Shown here: positions 59,801-64,000 of the stretch, piece by piece | Numbering within the stretch: the first letter of the stretch is position 1 | Layout of the letters: every line of letters starts with the position of its first letter | Assembly: GCA_030248215.1 (NCBI GenBank) | Contig: JASANG010002204.1 | Location: 42,522 to 106,521, forward strand | DNA from: Enoplolaimus lenunculus | Taxonomy: Eukaryota > Nematoda > Enoplea > Enoplida > Thoracostomopsidae | DNA length: 64,000 nucleotides | Direction: 5' to 3' | The notes under the pieces: generated by a model | Told to the model about the DNA's origin: nothing | Seen by the model: the letters and a program-made list of their open reading frames with translations, nothing else | Databases searched by the model: none | Made by a program: the position numbers and the translations under genes

Positions 59801-62001
59801 ATTGTTAGGCTTAAGTCATCGCAGTTATAATGATGTTAATGTTGTATCCTATGTATTTCTTCTTTAATCATCGTGTTGGCATATGTTCAAAATAAAAATC
59901 GATATCGGCAAAAATTGTATCAGCACATACTTAGTAAGGAAAGTACGTTATTTTGTGATTGCATACTGCCCATTATTTTATACTGACCTACTAAAATTTA
60001 GGTGGAGACAGAAATTCCTGACTATCTTTAAAAAATTGTATCATCTTCAGTTTTTATGTTATGAAAAATTCCGAATCTCGGATGTTAGAGGTGAGTTGTT
60101 TGAGCAATCATATTTGGATTTCTGCACAAAAAGCAGCTTAGAAATAACGTTGTTATTTTAGAATTTACGAAAATTGAGTCCGATTTTACCGTGTTGGTTG
60201 AGCTTCATCCTGATATGGTTGAACGATACGAAAATTATAACAGAAATTGGTATTGGCGTGAAAAGCAAAGTAAAATTATTTTTTGCAAGCCATATCACGA
60301 AACGTTGTATCTATTCAGTGTGTAATGCATACATTGTGCTTGACGTTCTTGCATTTTTTTAACAAAATTCTGGCCGCATAAATTTCGGATATGCAACCAG
60401 GATGATTTTGTAAACAGTTTTTAAGTTTTATATTTTTGCTAAATTGTAAGCTATGTCATAAATATAAATAAAATTTCTATGAGCAATATTGGTATGTTTA
60501 TGTGGTGTCAACTACAAACATGTACGATATTATTTCAGATGCGATGGAGCACCGACACAACTTTAATTTGCTCTCTGTGTAAGTTACTCCAGTTTTCGGT
60601 AGCAAGTCTGTGAGACTTTCAAAAACTTTCGTAAAGTTCTATTTTGTTTCTCGTGTTCAAACTTTTTGATTTCAATTTAATAAGTAGTGTTTTAAGAGAA
60701 CAACGAAGATTGTGTTAAAACTTATCGTTCTGTTTCTAGAACAAAGGCAAGCACTGAATGTGCTTTGATGCAGAAACAATTGGCCATGCTGGGACAACGA
60801 CAAGTGCACAAAAACGGCAAGGGTTCGAATGAAACGTACAATTCTTGTCGCAGGAAACTTGGCAACAAAGACGCTGTTAAATTTTTGATCAGGTGAGTGC
60901 TTAACGGAACAACGAAATTCAGTATTTAGATGGTTGTTTAACGAGCCAATGTGTGGCTAAATACTTTGACGTCTGTCTTTTAACGCATTTTTGAGAGAGA
61001 TTTAGCTGAACATATTTAAACTATGTATTCTGAGGACGCTAAGTAGACGAGCCCACTGTTCCCTTCCTGTTTTTAATATTCAGGATGTTAATTTTTTGCT
61101 GGATGTTAAACCGGAACCGTATATCCGGTCGATTCCAGTACGATGAACATAATATAACTTGACTAGTTTTGAGCGTTTAAGTCTTATTTTTTCTGTACCA
61201 TTGATACTAAAGCAGTTGTTTCTATTTCAATATTCCATTTATTTTCTTTTCTAATGCTGCGTTTTGTTTTCGGTTTGGTGAAGAATTCGTCCTATCCGAA
61301 AATCAAAGCAGAAACGTTATATAGTCTTTTGGTTTTTGCATTCCTCTGTATTCGATTTAGTATGCATTTAGACACAGACTGCAGCCTTATGAATTTGTAT
61401 CGTCAAGTTCAACTCTAATGGTAATCGCCGTATGGAAATATCGTGTTCAGTTAACGCTGTGTACAAGTGACCCGACACAAATTGCGAATAATATTAATAC
61501 AATTAGCGAGTGTTCTGTTTGCGGACCAAGAGTTGTTGATTGTCAATTTTCTCGTAATCCAGGTAATATAATATTGAATTTTACCCTCTGAACGGTAAAC
61601 ATATTGCTATAGTTCTATAAATTCTGATTTGTTTGTGTTTTAACGTGAAATTTATTTGCAGTATGTAAATGAGTGTTGAAACTGGGACTGCGGCTGCTGT
61701 TGAAGTTACTCACGTCATTTGTGGTTAAGGATGAATGTGATTTCAAAACACTCTTTTTAAATTAGCAATTTTGAAACCATTTTTGTCGTAACACACAATT
61801 TTTACACAACAGAGGATAAATTCTCCCAAATGCCTTCATGCGGGATATTATTGCTTAGAGCACGACAAGGTTCGAAAGAATGGGAAAAACTTTAATTTTT
61901 TGGAACAGTTCCTGAGTGATTCGGTCGAGTTGCTCAATTCACAGAACTTCCTTGGAGACAAAGGTTTCGAACGGCTGCCGAAAGTAAGCGATATCTGTTA
62001 G
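47801..62001 (+). CDS. knl1: KNL1-like kinetochore scaffold (Spc105/CASC5), about 18 exons
   Basis: Assembled by hand from exons with AG/GT borders and matching phases: 47801-47839, 49106-49138, 49432-49490, 51399-51530, 52287-52589, 53070-53286, 53474-54047, 55117-55200, 55486-55629, 57978-58852, 59242-59332, 60162-60269, 60539-60578, 60740-60892, 61372-61562, then 61674-61723 and 61813-62001. This gives about 1093 aa. Exons 1-2 join to make SYSSILR (residues 10-16, SILK-like) and exon 3 encodes KRRVSFAETTTV (RVSF at 34-37). These two PP1-docking motifs, in this order and spacing, define the KNL1 N-terminus. Exon 11 (from 57978) has MEITEEN near residue 556, a MELT-type motif that in the family binds BUB3-BUB1 when phosphorylated; DETIDFTEQFF and EDMSIDEE are weaker candidates. 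Residues about 780-900 are charged and helical (exon 12: LDERKQRLLDHAQAL), where the family has its coiled coil before the C-terminal RWD region. It is much shorter than human KNL1 and has few MELT repeats. Exon joins need RNA evidence. Confidence 0.87.
48745..48890 (+). mobile_element. tRNA-derived SINE-like head
   Basis: GATGGCTAAGTGGTAGCGTG matches a pol III A box and TAGATCGAGACCTCG a B box about 50 bp on, but no acceptor stem pairs around them, so it is not an intact tRNA. The tail (GGTACCCTGGCCTAACCAAC) is of unknown origin. It lies in KNL1 intron 1. Confidence 0.45.
49505..49890. mobile_element. CCGG-rich repeat in KNL1 intron 3
   Basis: GTTGCATCCTGGTCCGGATA and GGGTATTTTCGCCGAAAAAT, then GTCCGGGTTTTCACC, shared in part with 59455-59640 and its inverted copy at 62560-62740, including ACATGTCTCTTAAG(A/G)CA. 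It ends near the hairpin GGTGGATTCGATTCCACC. Confidence 0.6.
49895..50099 (+). CDS. possible alternative terminal exon of KNL1 with a UBA-like end
   Basis: After a good acceptor (ccaccctgccttag), 68 codons stay open in exactly the phase left by KNL1 exon 3, ending at TGA 50097-50099. The sequence is acidic and coding-like, and its end (DGFNAAEVENVVRAIEENN) resembles a UBA/CUE three-helix pattern, though I cannot place it in a family. No good donor lies inside, so use of this exon would give a short protein with only the PP1-docking motifs plus this tail. Exon 3 also joins in phase to 51399, so this piece could equally be a cassette, a relic or an unrelated nested exon. Repeat sequence of the CCGG type lies directly upstream (49505-49890). 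Confidence 0.35.
50473..50814. mobile_element. hAT-like MITE, CAGGGATGGG family
   Basis: CAGAGATGGGAGGGAGTATC at left and GAGATCACTATCCCTG at right, flanked by ATGCCCAC and GTGCACAC (6/8). Internal TCGGTCTCGG words match the element at 56664-56850. Confidence 0.7.
50900..51010. mobile_element. hAT-like MITE end, CAGGGTGCAACCGG family
   Basis: CAGGGTGCAACCGGAATTCT followed by alternating TTCCGG and CCGGAA words. Only one end is recognisable here. Members or fragments also lie at 54780-54871, 56351-56425, 57880-57951 and, more loosely, 52680-52780, 55030-55090 and 61095-61140. Confidence 0.65.
54780..54871. mobile_element. hAT-like MITE fragment, CAGGGTGCAACC family
   Basis: CCGATTCCGATTGATTGTGC, then AATCGGAATCGGATTCGG, ending AGAAGGTTGCACCCTG, the reverse complement of the CAGGGTGCAACC end. 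Confidence 0.65.
55899..55998. repeat. 100-bp imperfect palindrome in a KNL1 intron
   Basis: GTGACTTTTGAGGGGTAGTG at left pairs with CACTACCCCCTCAAAAGTCAC at right, outer bases GCGTAC/GTAC also pairing, with a loop of about 35 bp. It may be a small fold-back element; no target duplication is visible. Confidence 0.85.
56351..56425. mobile_element. hAT-like MITE fragment, CAGGGTGCAACCGG family
   Basis: CAGGGTACAACCGGATATCT then GGCTCCGG words, in a KNL1 intron. Confidence 0.6.
56664..56850. mobile_element. hAT-like MITE, CAGGGATGGG family
   Basis: CAGGGATGGGCGGAGACCGG at left and CTGACTGCCATCCCTTG at right form inverted ends; TCTCGGTCTCGGTC words lie inside as at 50473-50814. Target duplication not clear. 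Confidence 0.7.
56998..57788. mobile_element. GC-rich fold-back element in a KNL1 intron
   Basis: Inverted ends CTGGCTTCTCCACAGC and GCTGTGGAGAAGCCAG, 16 bp perfect. Inside each lies a block of CCCCCAGGA and GGGGGCCCC words (57013-57145 and 57645-57765), very unlike the AT-rich surroundings, around an AT-rich centre. Open frames in the blocks follow from the low-complexity sequence. Confidence 0.75.
57880..57951. mobile_element. hAT-like MITE fragment ending just before KNL1 exon 11
   Basis: CCGGCTCTGGCCGGATGC...GTCTTCGGTTGCACCCTA ends 26 bp before the exon 11 acceptor, so it lies where the branch point and pyrimidine tract are expected. Confidence 0.55.
58713..59822 (+). repeat. left arm of inverted duplication (KNL1 exon 11 end, exon 12, flanking intron)
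   Basis: This stretch recurs in reverse complement at 62307-63476. Compared by eye, the exon 11 part and all of exon 12 with its splice sites look identical. The introns differ by scattered substitutions, and the outermost 250 bp differ by larger indels. The arms enclose KNL1 exons from 60162 onward. Confidence 0.9.
61662..61672 (+). other. knl1: alternative KNL1 last exon from a proximal acceptor
   Basis: The acceptor tttatttgcag at 61661 leads straight to TATGTAAATGA, which in the phase left by the preceding exon reads Val-Cys-Lys-stop and gives a 1017-aa product. Twelve bases further on, the weaker acceptor ...aatgag (AG at 61672-61673) restores an open frame. Its exon then splices in phase 0 from GTG|gttaag to AGG at 61813, which stays open for 62 codons to a TAG at 61999-62001. 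I prefer the distal choice because the 61813 exon looks coding, but CAG usually beats GAG. Confidence 0.45.
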
Positions 62002-62306
62002 CTAGCTTAGAACCAAAATGTGCTTCTTGTCGGAACCGAGTACCAGGGCTGAATATCGTTACCGGGATTGGATAATACTATTTTAATGTCCTGGGCAAAA
62101 ACCAGCGCAAAAAACATAGAGAATTATTTAAGGAATAGCTAGTTGGCAGTTACGGACTGTGTTTAGCTGGAACTATGTCCATGTTAATTATATTGGCCGG
62201 CCAACTAAACCTCACCTGGGAGCCTGAACATAAGTCCAAACCTATGCCTTCCAGCCTTTAATCAGGAATTCGAACTGTCTGCCATTGACTAGGCTCTAAT
62301 TATGGG

Positions 62307-63476
62307 TGCGATGACTAAGCTAACAATCGACAAATTTTTCCAAAGCCAAAACTTCCGATAAACACACACCAATCTAATTCCACAACAGTAGAAATTGATA
62401 TACAATATTTATTCTAAATGTAGATCGCATTTTAATTTTTCGGTTTTTTGCTCCAGATATAAAATTAACTATATCGTTCAATTGATAACTTAAAATAATT
62501 TTCACATGTTTGTTCTATTTGTTGTTTCATTTGCCACATGTTCTTCTATCCCTAAAATACCTAATTAGCGTTCGTAATTCTATCCCATTTGCCTTAAGAG
62601 ACATGTGCCGTAGTTTGATGTTACAAAATGTATTTCACACAGTTATCATTGTGCAACTAACAGATAAATTAGGAATTTCTTGAAGCTAAAACTACGTCCC
62701 GGACCCGGAATTTTTAGGCGAAAACACCCGGAATAAAATATAAATTAGCGATAACGTCAGCCTACCATTTTCGCTATACAACTAACAATACCGAACCTAA
62801 GATATTCGGTCACAAAACCCAGTAAAAGATATGCGGCGTTAAAGCGTATAAAGACTAACGATTTTCAAGCCGTTTTTGTCTACGGTGCCAAACGTCAGTA
62901 AGTGCTTGTGCGTGGTCCAATAGGCGCTGTTTTCGTTCATCCAAAAACTCCTAAAGATTAACAGAATGTCATAAAGCGAAAAAAAATATTGTACCATTAA
63001 CAGAAATTCTGTCAAGGGTGCTACAGAAAATATGCCATTATTTAAAACTCTAGATTTTGAAAATTTCTGCATAAAACAGTTGAGTGTTAATCACAATATG
63101 TGTAATTCAGACAGACGACGCCATCATTCTATCAAACAAACAAACTCTTATATAATTTTACTCTCATTTAAACTAAGTTTATAGATTTTACTACATCAGC
63201 ACTTAGTGGTAAGAGTAGTTATACGACTACCTGTTTCAATAAACCTTCTAGTAAAAACTAATTTTGACCAATAAAACAAAATATGCAAGTTGCAATCATG
63301 GGGAAAAAGGTCCGAATTAGTCTCTTGCTCAAAGTTTACCTTCATACTTCGAACCAGACACTGCGCAATATTTAACATCAATTGAGCTATTTTGAGCTCA
63401 ACCAAAGCACGACACTGTTCCACTAGACTGTCTCCAACATCAATCAATGTCTCACGCTGTGACGAAGCTACAACCA
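62307..63476 (-). pseudogene. inverted partial copy of KNL1 (end of exon 11, exon 12)
   Basis: Reverse complement of 58713-59822. On the minus strand it carries the exon 11 segment SLVEQCRALVELKIAQ to ...SMK with its gtaaac donor at about 63332, and then an intact exon 12 with acceptor and gttagt donor at about 62840-62950. It lacks the rest of the gene. It is either a partial duplicate or a second haplotype placed wrongly in the assembly. Intact exons beside diverged introns are what two working alleles would show. Confidence 0.75.
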
Positions 63477-64000
63477 AGCAAAGATGCTGTTGAACCAAGC
63501 AACGTAGGTTCTGTTAATAAAACTGCTGTAATCAATACTCTGTGGACACAGCATATGAAAATCAAGACGGTAGTTGTTGAAAAATTTAAATCCAATCAAT
63601 TTAACGTCGAGCTACGTTAACGAATCTGCCGTTGGTAGGCGGGAAATTGCCCAAAACGCTCCTAATCGATTTTGATTTTCATACGATTTTACGACCTTTA
63701 AGTTAGTTGTTTCTGTCTCAATCGTGTCTGGAAAGTAAGCCGGGGTGCGTATAGCGAGCATATAGATCCTAGTTTTGTCTGTGGTCATGGTGAATTGGAG
63801 GAAATGTCGGAAATTAAAACGGTGATTTTGAATAGCGCAGCGACGAACTTGAATGTCAGAATTGAACGAGCGATTCAGCAATTGAGTGAGGTACGCCATG
63901 CGCGTGGAGACACCGCAACAAAGTTGCCTGATCGTGATAAACGTATGCCTGATGTAACCGTTTCTGTTCCTGTGCTGCCTGTGGAACCAAAAGCCGGAAA
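63475..64000 (+). pseudogene. broken direct copy of KNL1 exon 11 middle part, cut by window end
   Basis: Matches 58160-58692 in the same orientation. Unlike the inverted copy beside it, it is damaged as coding sequence: several 1-3 base indels (for example near 63503, 63538 and 63578) and an in-frame TAG where the parent has TCG (near 63704). The last about 250 bases match closely. The joint with the inverted copy lies at about 63471-63480 in the shared bases CCAAGCAA. Confidence 0.75.

Overview
The window comes from an AT-rich, gene-poor, intron-bearing animal genome, most likely an invertebrate. It holds a single-exon Frizzled receptor of the Fz5/8 class, spliced genes with small exons and GT-AG introns, a LINE tail, a tRNA-derived SINE-like segment, many short non-autonomous DNA transposons (MITEs) and long microsatellites. 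I see no bacterial operon, CRISPR array, rRNA or convincing intact tRNA. The lineage cannot be fixed from the sequence. An intronless fz5/8 with a C-terminal Leu-x-His-Val is shared with vertebrate FZD5, so a deuterostome is possible but unproven.

Layout. 1-27.6 kb: intergenic DNA with MITEs, a LINE 3' end, microsatellites and two tandem duplications, and no gene I can support. 27.7-29.7 kb: fz5/8 (+), uninterrupted. 30-35.3 kb: a dense MITE cluster. 36-41.9 kb: a minus-strand spliced gene, or two genes, for a cysteine-rich secreted protein of unrecognised family. 42-47.8 kb: intergenic DNA with a nested MITE insertion, a long (AT)n tract and a degenerate tandem repeat. 47.8-62.0 kb: a roughly 14-kb gene on + that I reassembled from 16-18 phase-compatible exons. 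Its first three exons encode a SILK-like motif and RRVSFA, the paired PP1-docking motifs of the kinetochore scaffold KNL1 (Spc105/CASC5), and later exons carry a MEIT (MELT-type) motif and a charged helical C-terminal part. 62.3-64 kb: an inverted copy of the end of KNL1 exon 11 plus exon 12, joined to a broken direct copy of the middle of exon 11 that runs off the window.

The genes do not form a pathway. Frizzled acts in Wnt signalling at the cell surface, KNL1 at the kinetochore, and the minus-strand product is probably secreted. The most distinctive features are the KNL1 locus, with introns packed with CCGG-rich hAT-like elements, a stop-producing tandem splice acceptor and a rearranged partial duplication, and several MITE families whose target-site duplications can be read directly. 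I found no convincing new biological system.
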